Source of the DNA: Tretioscincus oriximinensis
Taxonomy: Eukaryota > Chordata > Lepidosauria > Squamata > Gymnophthalmidae
Direction: 5' to 3'
Assembly: GCA_022410635.1 (NCBI GenBank)
Contig: JAJVDF010000249.1
Span: 228,631-292,630 of the forward strand
Length of the DNA stretch: 64,000 bases
Shown here: one piece after another, positions 54,970 through 64,000 of the stretch
Layout: each line of letters begins with the position of its first letter
How positions within the stretch are numbered: the first letter of the stretch is position 1
Translations under genes and position numbers: made by a program
The notes under the pieces: model-generated
The model's database searches: none
Told to the model about the DNA's origin: nothing
Seen by the model: only the letters and a program-made list of their open reading frames with translations

Positions 54970-56058
54970 GACTATGTACAAAACCTATTTTGACTGTCAA
55001 TCAAAAGTGATTAATCCCTGAACTCAACTATTTTGCAATAAAAATAACAGAACATGGAAATACAGGAACACAGATGAACTTCCACTGCATATGAACTCAA
55101 GGTAGTTTTGTATCGCAGATGTTTTGCTACAAAGCAAATCACTTACTACAGTAAACTTAAAATGTATGGATTTCAGACTTTCGGAAGATGGTTTACATTG
55201 ATATGATCAAAGATCAAAAACCACTTTATAAACTAAGATAGGATATAAACGTACTACAAGAATTTAATATTTGTTTATTGCCTTTCTTATAAAAAAATAA
55301 AGTATATTTAATTACCCAAAGCACTTTTTTTCATGAAAGATAGGAAAGGAATCATCCATTTGTTTTGGATTAGCTGCTTTATTCTGAAATTTATGCCAGG
55401 AAAATCAATTATACCAACCCCACATGAAGAATATTATTTTACCCATCTGTGCACAAACTATATGAACTTTCTTTTTTCTTCTGTTTATAGTCCTATGGAG
55501 CAGAGATTTATGACCAAGCTGAAATGCTCCACTTATACTGATAAATGAAACTGATTTTCAGAACACATACTATGTAAACAATAAAGGAAAAATATACACA
55601 TAAGAGATAACAGATGATCGTTCTTCTATCCAAGGTTGGCCAGTTGGTAGTTCGTTGTGGGGTGAAATGGTTCAATAAAAATGACAAAAATCACCTGTGA
55701 CATTTACTATGAAAAAGAAAAAAATATTCATACATGGTGATAGCTTAAATATTGTTTTGAGGATTTCATTTTGAACAAAAAAAATGATGACAATAATTTA
55801 TCACCTTACTACTGGACTAGAGATTACTTACTATAACAATAACCTATTTTTTTGGATCTAATTATAATTCCTATTGATTACTGTACCATTTTATGAGTTA
55901 TTGTTATTTCTGGGAAGGGGGAAGTAAACCTCAAATGACTGCACTTTTCATCTGATTGAAATTTAAAACGGAAACCTCAAGAAAGAAATTGGTTACTTGT
56001 AGAATGTTTACGTGTAGGCCAAGTACGAGGATAAAGAATAAGCCTACCCATCAGATTT
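54970..56058. other. Repeat-poor intron DNA
   Basis: About 1.1 kb of AT-rich sequence; no transposon, RNA or exon recognised. Confidence 0.35.
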
Positions 56059-56059
56059 A

Positions 56060-56400
56060 TAAGAACATAAGAAGAGCCATACTGGATCTGGCCACAGCCC
56101 ATCTAGTGCAGCATTCTGACTCACACAGAGGCCCATCAGATGCACCTGGGCAGTCCAAACAGAGGAAAACAAAACATGCACCTGTTCATGACTCCATGCA
56201 AATGGTATCTCAGGAGTCCTGACTTTACTCCATCCTGGAGGCAACATCCAGATATCCATCCTAGTACCCATTTATACCCTTGGTGTCCATAAACCTGTCT
56301 AGTACTGTCTTGAAACTACCATCACCTCTTCAGGAAGTCAGTTCCACAGGCTGATGAGCCTCTGGGTGAAAAAAAACTTTTCTTTGTCTGTTCTCTCAAG
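56060..56400 (-). mobile_element. CR1-type LINE 3' end
   Basis: AAGAACATAAGAAGAGCCAT, CACACAGAGGCCCATCAGAT, TTTATACCCTTGGTGTCCAT and GAGCCTCTGGGTGAAAAAAA follow the usual order. Confidence 0.8.
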
Positions 56401-56793
56401 CCTAGAAGCCTCTCTTTGTGGAAGACTTCTAGTTAGAACCTTCCACATTATCCATGAAGACTCAATTTATAGGCTACTATTAGTTTTAATATGTTGTATT
56501 GTTGAAGGAGAAAGAGGTGAGTGTTTAACCAATAATTTTAAATAAAGAGATATAACTGGAGTCATTTCCATAATCTACTATTTTGTATAGTACTATTTTG
56601 GTATATGTACTATTTTGTATCAGAGAGGGATACTCTGATCTGGAATAAGCAATCTGTTTTAATTTGCAACAGAATGGTCTAATCTGCAGAATGGGGTGGG
56701 TGGGTATGCTATGCTACAATGCCCCACGTGCCAGCTTTAAAGCTCATATCTACTTGGAGTGCGTATCAAGTCCCTCTGATTACCTTTCAAAGT
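56401..56793. other. Unassigned intron DNA
   Basis: No named repeat recognised. Confidence 0.35.
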
Positions 56794-56794
56794 T

Positions 56795-57100
56795 CCAGGC
56801 ACAGATGGCTCAGTCAGCCAAGTGCCATTCTTTCATCTGAGAGATTGGGTTTCGAGGCCCTGTGTCGAACACGGAGAGGGGTGAGTGCCTTCTACTAGTC
56901 TGTAGCTCTAGCCAACCCAGCTATTTGAAAGCAAGAATTGCAAGAAATGGCAATAGACTGTGACTAGATAAATGGGAACCACCACAACATGGTGGGGAAG
57001 ATAGAATGTAAGACTTCAGGCGAAAAGTAACCTTATAAGCTGCTTTGAGTCCCTTCGGGTGAGAATAGCGGTGTTTAAAAACCTAGCTCTTCTTCTGCAA
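56795..57100 (+). mobile_element. tRNA-derived SINE
   Basis: CAGGCACAGATGGCTCAGTC is the tRNA-like start, GGGTTTCGAGGCCCTG the B-box region, then CTGTAGCTCTAGCCAACCCA and the tail TGCTTTGAGTCCCTTCGGGT ending in CTCTTCTTCTGC. Paired with a second copy 170 bp downstream. Confidence 0.78.
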
Positions 57101-57269
57101 CGTAGTTTTCGAATTGCCCACATGGGCCTCCTATGATATAGCAGACCACCTGCTAGTTCACTGATGGACTGCATCAGGATAGTCCAGTCTATGCTCTGAG
57201 CTTAACTCAAGTTAAATTACATCTCCCTTAAATCACATCAGGGCATGGGAGAGAGCCATAAAACCTTTC

Positions 57270-57580
57270 AGCAGGCATGGATAGCTCAGTCGCTAAGGAA
57301 TCCGTCTCTTGCCTGGTTTCGAAGCCCTGTGTGGGACGTGGGGAGGGGTGAGCACCTTCCACTAGCCTGTAGCTCTAGCCAACCCAGCTATTCGAAAGCA
57401 TGAATTGCAAGAAATTGCAACTGACTGCAACTAGATACATGAGAACCACCACAGCCTGGTGGGGAAGATAGAATGTCAGCCTTCAGGCAAAATATAGCCT
57501 TGTAAGCCGCTTTGAGTCCCTTTGAAAGGTGAGAAAAGCGGGGTATAAGAACCAAGTTCTTCTTCTTCTTCTTATTCCAC
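57270..57580 (+). mobile_element. tRNA-derived SINE, reference copy in this window
   Basis: CAGGCATGGATAGCTCAGTC (A box), TGGTTTCGAAGCCCTGTG (B box), body CTGTAGCTCTAGCCAACCCA and GTGGGGAAGATAGAATGTCA, and 3' end TTGTAAGCCGCTTTGAGTCC with GAAAAGCGGGGTATAAGA and a (TTC)n tail. The 3' end resembles the Sauria SINE/LINE tail, so the same LINE machinery may have copied both. Confidence 0.82.
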
Positions 57581-57707
57581 GCATTTCAAGAGAAAAAAGG
57601 TTGTAGGAAAACAGGCAAACACAGTACTGGAATAGTATTCTTTACACAACATTGGAACAGAGATTGTCAAATGTTTCTGTATATCAAGTTTTAAGTAAAT
57701 ATGTTAC

Positions 57708-57900
57708 CTAGAACGGGATCTTGATTGACTGGACTCTGCTGCCTGGAATGATTGGTACCACTGCCTTTTTTTAAATCTTCCGCATCACTATATCGCCGTA
57801 TCCAATAATTAAGTTCCTCCCGGTCAGCTTCCTGACAACGCCGCAACACAGTGAGAGATCGTCTTGTTTTTTCCACCATGTCCATGATGCAGTTTAAAAG
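57708..57900 (-). CDS. RUNX1T1: RUNX1T1 internal exon: main part of NHR2
   Basis: 193-bp exon, acceptor GACATCCAG, donor CTAG|GTAACAT; 64 codons then one base of a split Asp codon. It encodes [40 protein letters not shown] and EDLKKG, then a Ser/Gln-rich linker ([15 protein letters not shown]). This is the core of NHR2, the amphipathic helix through which ETO proteins form tetramers and pair with other family members. In-phase with exon 58940-59025 upstream. No disruption. A methionine visible further upstream in the same frame is intronic. Confidence 0.97.
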
Positions 57901-58939
57901 CTGGATGTCAGAATGCAAACAAAAGATAATGAATCTCAAACACAAAAAACTATTTCCCTAATGAAACAGAATTGATAAGCTCATAGATAATAGTGATGGC
58001 TTTATGGCTACTTGATTCTTTCAACACAGGCTCCTCTAGTTGTAATTCTAGCTTTCCACTGTAATTCCAGCTTTCCACATCTGATGATCTCCACATATTT
58101 TGCATCTACGGCTCCAGTCATATCTCAATATATCATGGACATGCTTACTAGAACCATGAGGAACTGATGTTCGGCAACATCTGGAGGGTACTAAATTTCA
58201 TTTAATTTAACCATTCCATCATAAATCATTGTAATTAATCATCCATTCTTTTTATCAATAAGTTGCACGTTTTAAAGCAGGAGGTTGGGTCTGATTTAGA
58301 TCGACTTATGTACTAGTTAGAATGCACTTAACGTACGAAATACCTGGAAGATTACAAATGTTTGCCCCGATTTTATTTAGGCTATTTTCATAACAGCATA
58401 ACATGTTTTCTTGCTGCTGAGATATCTCAAAAAACTTAAGGCCAATTGCTTGTGTTACCTTGTGGACAGTTACAGCTCTTCAATATGCCACAATTACCAA
58501 CAATTTTTAAATAGGTTCCGCTACTAGGTTCCGCTACTAGGAACCCAGGTTCCTTTCATATGACTGGAGGCTTCTTGAGCTATTTGAACAGAATGCACAG
58601 ATATAATGTAAAACATAAAGAACCCTCAGCTGAGACTTTAATTCAAACATTGCAGAATTGTTGCAAACAAGATGTGATGTACTGCATTTCAAATTGTCAA
58701 GTATTTCACATTCTAAAGATTGATTAAACAATGGCCAGTAATTTCTAGTTGGCAGGCAGCAAGGGAACCTCGTACTTCAGAAATAACCAGAGTTAACCTT
58801 GAAGTAGTTAATTGGTAAGCATGCAAATCTTAGCAGCATTTTCTTATGTTGTGCTTGAATTAACCAAACATCTATGATGTTTAAAACTATAATACTTAAA
58901 AATTGTGAAAAACACACACATATAAGCATCACTACTTAC

Positions 58940-59025
58940 ATGATCTAAGTGCTTCCATTCTTCTGCCCATTCTCTGTCTGTTAGCCTGTGATCAATCATT
59001 TCTTCTTGACGTGTGCCATGCAACC
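58940..59025 (-). CDS. RUNX1T1: RUNX1T1 internal exon: start of NHR2
   Basis: 86-bp exon, acceptor TTCTGTTTCAG, donor GATCAT|GTAAGTAGT. Two bases complete a split Gly codon, then 28 codons: [14 protein letters not shown] and [14 protein letters not shown], joining in phase 0 to the next exon. The two tryptophans of EWAEEW start the NHR2 helix; equivalent residues are known to matter for ETO oligomer contacts. A 93-bp AAT microsatellite lies 50 bp from the acceptor on the intron side. Found by phase and family match, since it is short as an open frame. Confidence 0.96.
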
Positions 59026-59074
59026 CTGAAACAGAATAAAAACCAAAACTAAAATAGTAAATACCACCACCACC

Positions 59075-59167
<93 letters not shown>
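59075..59167. repeat. (AAT)n microsatellite next to a splice acceptor
   Basis: About 31 uninterrupted AAT units, preceded by (CCA)n at about 59064-59075. On the gene's strand this is (ATT)n ending 50 nt upstream of the acceptor of exon 58940-59025, i.e. at or just before the likely branch-point region. Confidence 0.96.
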
Positions 59168-59395
59168 TTTGTCTTCTGAACATCTTTATGATATTCTAAA
59201 AGATATTGAGTCAAACACAACAGGGAAAACAACACATAAAATGACTACTGGTTCAGCTGCTAACAGTGAAAATTCTTTAATTTGCTTAGAGTTTACTAAA
59301 GAACCTGTTAGGTTGGATCCTCTTAACTATTCTGCTTTAGTCTGTACCAGATTAAGCACAATCATGAGGGATCATGGACTAACACCAGTAGCAAA

Positions 59396-60425
59396 TTCGG
59401 AGAAATAGCCGTGTTAGTCCAGTAGAAAGGCCAGCAAAGGGGCCAGTAGCACTTAGAGACTAACAGGAGAAAAGTGGGTGGCATAAGACTTTCGTAGACA
59501 CGTCTACATCTTCAGATGCTGAGGGACTAATGTCAGGATCAGGTATTTATAGAAAACTGTGGGGGGGGGGGAGATGACAAAGCATATGCAAATGTGATGG
59601 GGTATGAACTCCAGGTTTGGAAAAACAGGTAAATAATCCTGTCATGTAAACAACCACCCAACCTCAAACAACTACTCACACAAAGGTCACAGAACACGGA
59701 TAGAGAAATGGGAACTAGACCCTGCCACAAACCCAGATGTCAACTCTGCTCACACATCCACCCTTGCAATGTAATCGCGGGACCTGATCACACCACCTAC
59801 AATATTAGAAGCACTTTTACATGCTTGTTTTTTAATGACATATTCCATTCTCTGCCAACAATGCCCCGCAGCACCCTACATTGGGCAAACAGGACAATCC
59901 CTAGGCCAGAGAATAAATGGACACAAATCAGATATTCGAAATGACAACACACAGAAACCAGTTGATGAACACTTCAACCTTCCAGGACATTCTATCTCAG
60001 ACCTCAGGACTGCAGTCCTTGAACAAAGGAAGATTTGAAAGAGAAGCAGCAGAACTTGAAAACATTCATAAGTTCCAGGCCATCAACAAAGGACTTAACA
60101 AAGATAATGGTTTCCTGGCCAATTATACATTTCTATGACACCTGCTAAGTATTTGATTGGTTTACTATCAGACATTGCCTCTTGTTGCCCCAGGGACTTT
60201 TTCACATGAGAGGATTAGTTTCTGCTATTTACCTGTTTTTCTAACCTGTAGTTCATCACTTTATCACATTTGCATATGCTTTGTCTTCTCCCATACACAG
60301 TTTCCTATAAATATGTGATCCTGACATTAGTCCCTCAGCATCTGAAGAAGTCGACATGTCTACAAAAACGTATGCCACCCACTTTTCTCCTGTTAATCCC
60401 AAAGTGATACTAGCCCCTTTGCTGT
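59396..60425 (+). mobile_element. Penelope-like retroelement with decayed GIY-YIG region
   Basis: A 1,030-bp element flanked by a perfect 12-bp duplication ACCAGTAGCAAA (59384-59395, 60426-60437). Its two ends are inverted copies of one terminal sequence. The left end, on the minus strand, and the right end, on the plus strand, both run GACATTAGTCCCTCAGCATC, CTGAAGA, GCCACCCACTTTTCTCCTGT. Each carries a hammerhead-like core (59480-59516 minus; 60342-60376 plus, the latter with GAAA changed). The interior contains the C-terminal endonuclease of a Penelope-like ORF in pieces; the reverse transcriptase is absent. Confidence 0.88.
59700..60136 (+). pseudogene. Penelope-like ORF remnant: Cys finger and GIY-YIG endonuclease
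   Basis: Three plus-strand frames carry consecutive parts of one protein. Frame a (from 59708) has PCHKPRCQLCSHIHPC, the Cys-rich motif ahead of the nuclease. Frame b (from 59835) has YIGQTGQSLGQRINGHKSDI, the GIY-YIG-type core with its Arg and His, then DEHFNLPGHSISDLR. Frame c (from about 60030) has RFEREAAELENIHKFQAINK. At least two frameshifts separate them, so it is not functional. In intact elements this domain nicks the target DNA. Lacks the reverse transcriptase expected upstream. Confidence 0.85.
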
Positions 60426-60552
60426 ACCAGTAGCAAAGTGGAGGCACCATATCTATACTGCTTCCCACAACTGGTTTTCCTATCATCATTTGGTCAAGCT
60501 CGATTTGTCAAATACACAAGGGTAGGGTTGAACAGAAATATATTTGAAGATA

Positions 60553-60706
60553 ACTGAAGATACATATTTTCAGATATCTGGCATCTGAAGAAGTAGACGT
60601 GTCTATGAAAGCTTATGCCACCCACTTTTCTCAAGTTAGTCTCAAAGTGCTACTGGCTCCTTTGCTGGACTTTCTACTGGACTAACACGGCTATTTTTCT
60701 GAAATC
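60553..60706 (+). mobile_element. Penelope-like element end, solo
   Basis: GGCATCTGAAGAAGTAGACG, GAAAGCTTATGCCACCC, TCAAAGTGCTACTGGCTCC, ending ACACGGCTATTTTTCTG. A TTTGAAGATA duplication lies at 60543-60552 and 60707-60716. Hammerhead-like core at 60585-60619. It lies only 116 bp from the larger element but has its own duplication, so it is an independent insertion. Confidence 0.75.
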
Positions 60707-60895
60707 TTTGAAGATAGTTTGCTTTTATTGTGGAAAAATATGGAATAGTCCACTAAAGCACCAATCTAAATACAGCATAAATGTATGCAACTTTCTTTCA
60801 TCTTAATATGTCCTGGGGGGAAAAATCGGCGCTACGTCTTCCAACACAAACTTTTAGCATTGGGATAGCAACAGAAGCATAACAGTTACCTAACC

Positions 60896-61489
60896 CATGG
60901 GTCAGAAATTGTGGCTCTAGAGCCACCTACGGCTCTTTGGCCACTTGAGTGTGGCTCTGACCTCACCAGAAGAACCCCAGGGGTTGAGGATTTCCCCCAT
61001 TTTTCCTCCCCACAATGTCTAGAACTGATCTTGGTGGTGTGCACCACGTCCATGCCATCCATAAAAGGCGCACACCCCCAAGAGCAATTCTGGACATCGG
61101 CAGCGAGCATCCGCAGCCTGCCTAACACTGCTCATGCTGCACTCCAACAGCAGTTTCCAGACCGGAAACTGCTGTTGGCAAGAGGCGCACAGTGCTGTGC
61201 ACAACCATAGGCAGGCTGCCAAGCCAGGCAGGTGGCGGTTGCTCACTGACAACAACAGGAACTGCTCTTGGTGTGCCCTGTGTCTGCAAACCTGAAAGAA
61301 AAGAAAAAGAGAGAGAAGGAAGGCAGGAAAGCAGGAAAGGAAAAGGAAGGTAAAGGAAGGTAAAGGAAAAAGGCTTGGGAAGGGGGGGTGGCTTGGAAAG
61401 GGAGCATGGCCGTGTGGCCCCCCAAGTCACCCTGGGATGGGTGTGTGGCCACAAATTGGCTCTCAACTCCAAAAGGTTTGCCCACCCCG
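60896..61489. mobile_element. hAT-type non-autonomous transposon close to a coding exon
   Basis: ACCTAACC / ATCTAACC (60888-60895, 61490-61497; one mismatch) is an 8-bp duplication. The right end AAAGGTTTGCCCACCCCG and the left GGCTCTAGAGCCACC fit a hAT end of the GGTGGGCAAAC type. Internally there is a 15-bp-arm hairpin, CCAACAGCAGTTTCC and its exact complement, at 61144-61178. A purine-rich GGAAGG block lies at 61295-61385. The 130-codon open frames are not genes. Confidence 0.7.
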
Positions 61490-61533
61490 ATCTAACCAAA
61501 CCAGGACAATCCATTTTCGAGACTTTTGCTTAC

Positions 61534-61784
61534 CCATAGGTCTGTTTCTGTCCCTGAGGTCCCTGTGGTTGGGGTGTCTGTATGAGTCCCTGTAGTGGTG
61601 GGCAATGGCCATATCATCCAAACGGTAATGTTGAGGTGGAGGCGGAGTAGGGTGAGGCAGACCATTGGGCTGATAAGATAAGCCGTTATTTGGACTGTAC
61701 CGCTGGCCTGGGCTAATAGTGCAGGGCCGCTTGCTTGGATGCTCTGAGTGCAAAGGCTCTCGGTCAAAGCCATTTTCTTTGGTT
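61534..61784 (-). CDS. RUNX1T1: RUNX1T1 internal exon: Pro/Ser/His-rich linker before NHR2
   Basis: 251-bp exon, the most 5' RUNX1T1 exon in the window. Acceptor TTTTTTTAG, donor ATGG|GTAAGC. One base completes a codon from an exon outside the window, then 83 codons and one base of a split Gly. It encodes [60 protein letters not shown] and [20 protein letters not shown]. This low-complexity segment lies between the NHR1/TAFH domain and NHR2. No stop or frameshift. The 2.2 kb beyond it contain no further exon. Confidence 0.97.
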
Positions 61785-61845
61785 CTAAAAAAACAGGAAC
61801 AGAATGCATTTCTAACTTTGTCTTCCATATGGATCGGTAATCTAA

Positions 61846-61978
61846 GGTCCTGTCCCCAATGAGCCTTATTATGGGCTCTATCTCAGAATAGGAGCATGCC
61901 ATAGGCTGCACTGGCATGTGGATGGCCAAGATCTGTCCAGAGATACAGCCCATAATAAGGCTCAGTGGAGATAGGGCC
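61846..61978. mobile_element. GGCC(C)TGTCC-ended MITE, copy with clear TAA duplication
   Basis: Ends GGTCCTGTCCCCAATGAGCC and GGCTCAGTGGAGATAGGGCC, with TAA at 61843-61845 and 61979-61981. 133 bp, inner mirrored parts TTATTATGGGCT and AGCCCATAATAA. The 3-bp TAA target suggests the Harbinger superfamily. It lies 61 bp upstream of the acceptor of exon 61534-61784. Confidence 0.8.
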
Positions 61979-61984
61979 TAATTT

Positions 61985-62755
61985 ACATTGCACATCGACA
62001 ATACTTGTTTTGTATATCATTGAAAAACAGTCATTACATCATTTATAACAATTCAAACCTTTTAAGATGAAAAACAGTCACATAGTCACCCCAAATTTAG
62101 CAGATATAGATTCCATATCACTAATGTCCTGATTCTCCTCCAAAACACAACTCCTAGGAGCTTTAAAAAGAGCTTTTAAAAACACATGCATATTTTTACA
62201 TAAATTATTCAAATATGAATCTTGAAAGATGCAGTACGAGATCTTGATGGAAAAGATTAATTATGATGAATTAATATATTGGAAAAAGGACCCAATTGTC
62301 TCTGGTTCCTATATATCTTCTTCACTCATCGAGTCATGCTGTCATATAACCATTTTCATTGAAGTACTGTAATCAAAGCTTTTATCATATCTAATTTGTT
62401 CAAAATGACTGGTGCTGCATTTGGCATAAGGAACATTAAAGAATGAACGAAGGCTGAAAGTAGCACTTAGTGCAAAGGAAACCCATTGAAAATGAATTGT
62501 GGGATAACTTTTTATAAAAAACAACAACTATAAACTATACAGACAAGAGAATAGTGTCTCATGTTGAACTTAAGAGTATGGGGCTTCTTACAGTATGCAT
62601 TTAATGGTTACTGGAGGTAAAAATCTGAAGATAAAGTAATATCTCAGTCATATCCTTCGTAGGAAACTTATTTGAACTTATAAAGAAAAGAAATAGGCAG
62701 TTAAAAATGAATGAAAACAAAAAAAAATGTGTTCTTTAGTTGAAGAAATGTTGTT
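61985..62755. other. Unassigned intron DNA
   Basis: AT-rich, no repeat or exon recognised. Confidence 0.4.
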
Positions 62756-62756
62756 C

Positions 62757-62852
62757 TTCTAATTTTTAGAAACTGTTTTATACTGTTGTAATGTTAATTT
62801 TGTATTGTTGTTTTTATTGTTGACTGCCCTGAGACCTTCGGGTATAGGGCGG
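62757..62852 (+). mobile_element. L2-like LINE tail fragment
   Basis: GTTTTTATTGTTGACTGCCC followed by CTGAGACCTTCGGGTATAGG and GCGG, the typical L2-like 3' end. It breaks off abruptly at the start of the next element. Confidence 0.7.
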
Positions 62853-62898
62853 GTGTGGCGACCCCTACCTGAGGGCCCAGGTACTCTGACCCTCCAGA

Positions 62899-63092
62899 AG
62901 GCTGACCAGATGACACCTTTTGGGTGGCGGGGGTGAGTGGGTGGGTTGAAAACCCAGCTTTGGGGAGCTTCCCAGATTTTTCTGAGGAAAATGTTTTCAA
63001 AAAATGATTTTTTTTTAAATTTTATTTTTCCTCAGAAAAAAACGGGTTTTCAAACCCACCCCCCAAAAGGAGTCTACTGGCTACCTACCTCT
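62899..63092. mobile_element. Palindromic foldback element, copy 10
   Basis: AAGGCTGACCAGATGACACC, GAAAACCCAGCTTTGGGGAG, CTGAGGAAAATG; then CCTCAGAAAAAAACGGGTTT and CCAAAAGGAGTC. The right arm lacks the GGAGGCACCCC block and its tip is degraded. Confidence 0.8.
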
Positions 63093-63191
63093 AGACTACA
63101 GGTGGCACACTATTACCCTGGGAACCAAGCAAGCACCCACAACCTGTTTGGACTTCCAGCACCTACAGGCCTGTAACAAGGCTCCTTTAAC

Positions 63192-63402
63192 CTAGGCTGA
63201 CCAAATGACCCCTTTGGGGGGGTTGAAAACCTGGTTTTGGGGTGCCTCCCAGTTTTTTCTGAGGAAATGTTTTCCCAAAAAATATTTGTTTCTGAAATGT
63301 TTTTCGTTTTTTTAATTCCCCCCCCTCAGAATAAAACATGAGGCACCCCCAAAACGGGTTTTCAACCCCCTCTCAGAAAGGGGTCATCTGGTCAGCCTAC
63401 TA
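63192..63402. mobile_element. Palindromic foldback element, copy 11
   Basis: CTAGGCTGACCAAATGACCC to AGGGGTCATCTGGTCAGCCT. Both arms are complete, making this, with copy 9, the best template for a family consensus. TTTAACCT on the left and ACTAACCT on the right may be a worn 8-bp duplication. Confidence 0.86.
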
Positions 63403-64000
63403 ACCTATATGAATGGACTTTATCTCAGTCCTCCCCAGTTGTGGTGATGTTTAAAGATTTATGTTGAAAAACAAAAGATAGGCAGATTAAAAGTCAAACA
63501 AGCAAAATATTTATTGTTACAACAAAATAAAGTTCGTAAGAGGTGAAAGAAAAACTAGTTAGAGCTTTGAACTCAAGCCAGAGCACTCACACATATGCTC
63601 AGTGTAAATTGTAACATTCAACAGACAGGATTTAAAGCGATAGGCACAACTAAATTTGACTCAGCCCAGGCCCAGTCTCAGTTATGGCCCCTCCAGGCTT
63701 CCATACATTCTAGCCCCACCCCTCAGATGCAGGCTAGCAGTGGACCTCCTGTTAACTTGCTTCACACATCAAGTTTCCCCAAAAGAAAGGCCCGTAGCCC
63801 TGGTCAGTCTCCCCTTTATACTCTGACCAGCCGGCTACTTGAGGCCCTATTGGCTGGCGTCTCCAGCCTCACCCCCTCCCAACCAGGGAATGAGGAAACC
63901 ATGCCCCTGCCCAGACCTGCTCATCCCCCCTCCCTCTGGGATAACACAGTACAAAACAAAATACAAACCTTTAAAATGGGCAAACGCCACAGTGGGGTAT

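Larger units (their letters stand above)
62855..64000. mobile_element. Possible LTR-type element, cut by the window edge
   Basis: TGTGGCGACCCCTACCTGAG begins where the L2-like tail stops. The GC-richer sequence that continues to the window end (GCCGGCTACTTGAGGCCC, ATTGGCTGGCGTCTCC) differs from the surrounding intron. A TG start and a plausible promoter-like ATTGGCTGG fit an LTR, but there is no second LTR or gag/pol domain in view. Two palindromic foldback copies sit inside it (62899-63092, 63192-63402). Confidence 0.35.

Noticed and set aside
57273..57345. tRNA-like A and B boxes
   Set aside because: They belong to the head of a tRNA-derived SINE repeated elsewhere in the window, not to a free tRNA gene.
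58996..59235. Poly-leucine frame next to a RUNX1T1 exon
   Set aside because: Direct translation of the AAT microsatellite.
60886..61500. Possible alternative RUNX1T1 exon in the GC-rich stretch by the donor
   Set aside because: Flanking 8-bp duplications show it is a transposon, and no acceptor-donor pair keeps the RUNX1T1 phase.
61122..61514. 130-codon minus-strand open frame beside the RUNX1T1 exon
   Set aside because: It lies within a hAT-type element, with low-complexity Phe/Leu/Ser and Pro stretches from a purine-rich tract. It does not connect to the gene's reading frame.
1..64000. Regularly spaced repeats that could suggest a CRISPR array
   Set aside because: All tandem arrays are simple microsatellites, and the dispersed repeats are eukaryotic transposons. 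There are no repeat-spacer units.

Overview
This is nuclear genomic DNA from a vertebrate, most likely a squamate reptile (lizard or snake). It contains one recognisable protein gene, the C-terminal half of RUNX1T1 (ETO/MTG8), on the minus strand. The squamate call rests on the repeats: Sauria-type tRNA-derived SINEs, CR1 LINE 3' ends with TTATGTTC-type octamer tails, L2-like LINEs with the CCCGCCCT...GGGCGG tail, SPIN-like hAT transposons and Penelope-like elements. The species cannot be fixed from the sequence alone.

Layout. Positions 1-15,900 lie downstream of the gene and hold only transposon copies and unassigned AT-rich DNA. A candidate 3' UTR spans about 15,905-20,446. Six coding exons follow with increasing coordinate, i.e. 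from 3' to 5' in the gene: 20447-20722 (MYND zinc finger, C-terminus and stop), 36197-36387 (coiled-coil NHR3), 46811-46879, 57708-57900 and 58940-59025 (together the NHR2 oligomerisation helix), and 61534-61784 (Pro/Ser/His-rich linker). All splice junctions are GT-AG and the phases join without a break into 354 residues. The exons for NHR1/TAFH and the N-terminus lie beyond position 64,000.

The introns (15.5, 10.4, 10.8, 1.0 and 2.5 kb) are packed with mobile elements, many nested. Several can be delimited to the base from target-site duplications: 12-13 bp for Penelope-like elements, 8 bp for hAT elements, TTA/TAA for Harbinger-like elements and TA for mariner-like elements. The most striking signals are: (1) a palindromic foldback element family (termini TAGGCTGACCAGATGACC / GGTCATCTGGTCAGCCTA) with at least 11 copies in 64 kb; (2) Penelope-like retroelements whose ends are inverted copies of a hammerhead-like ribozyme motif, one with a decayed GIY-YIG endonuclease region and two reduced to 211-282 bp inverted-repeat forms; (3) Harbinger-like elements, one of which contains two tandem 290-bp palindromes; (4) several short hAT families with clear 8-bp duplications. 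I found no CRISPR array, operon or second host gene.
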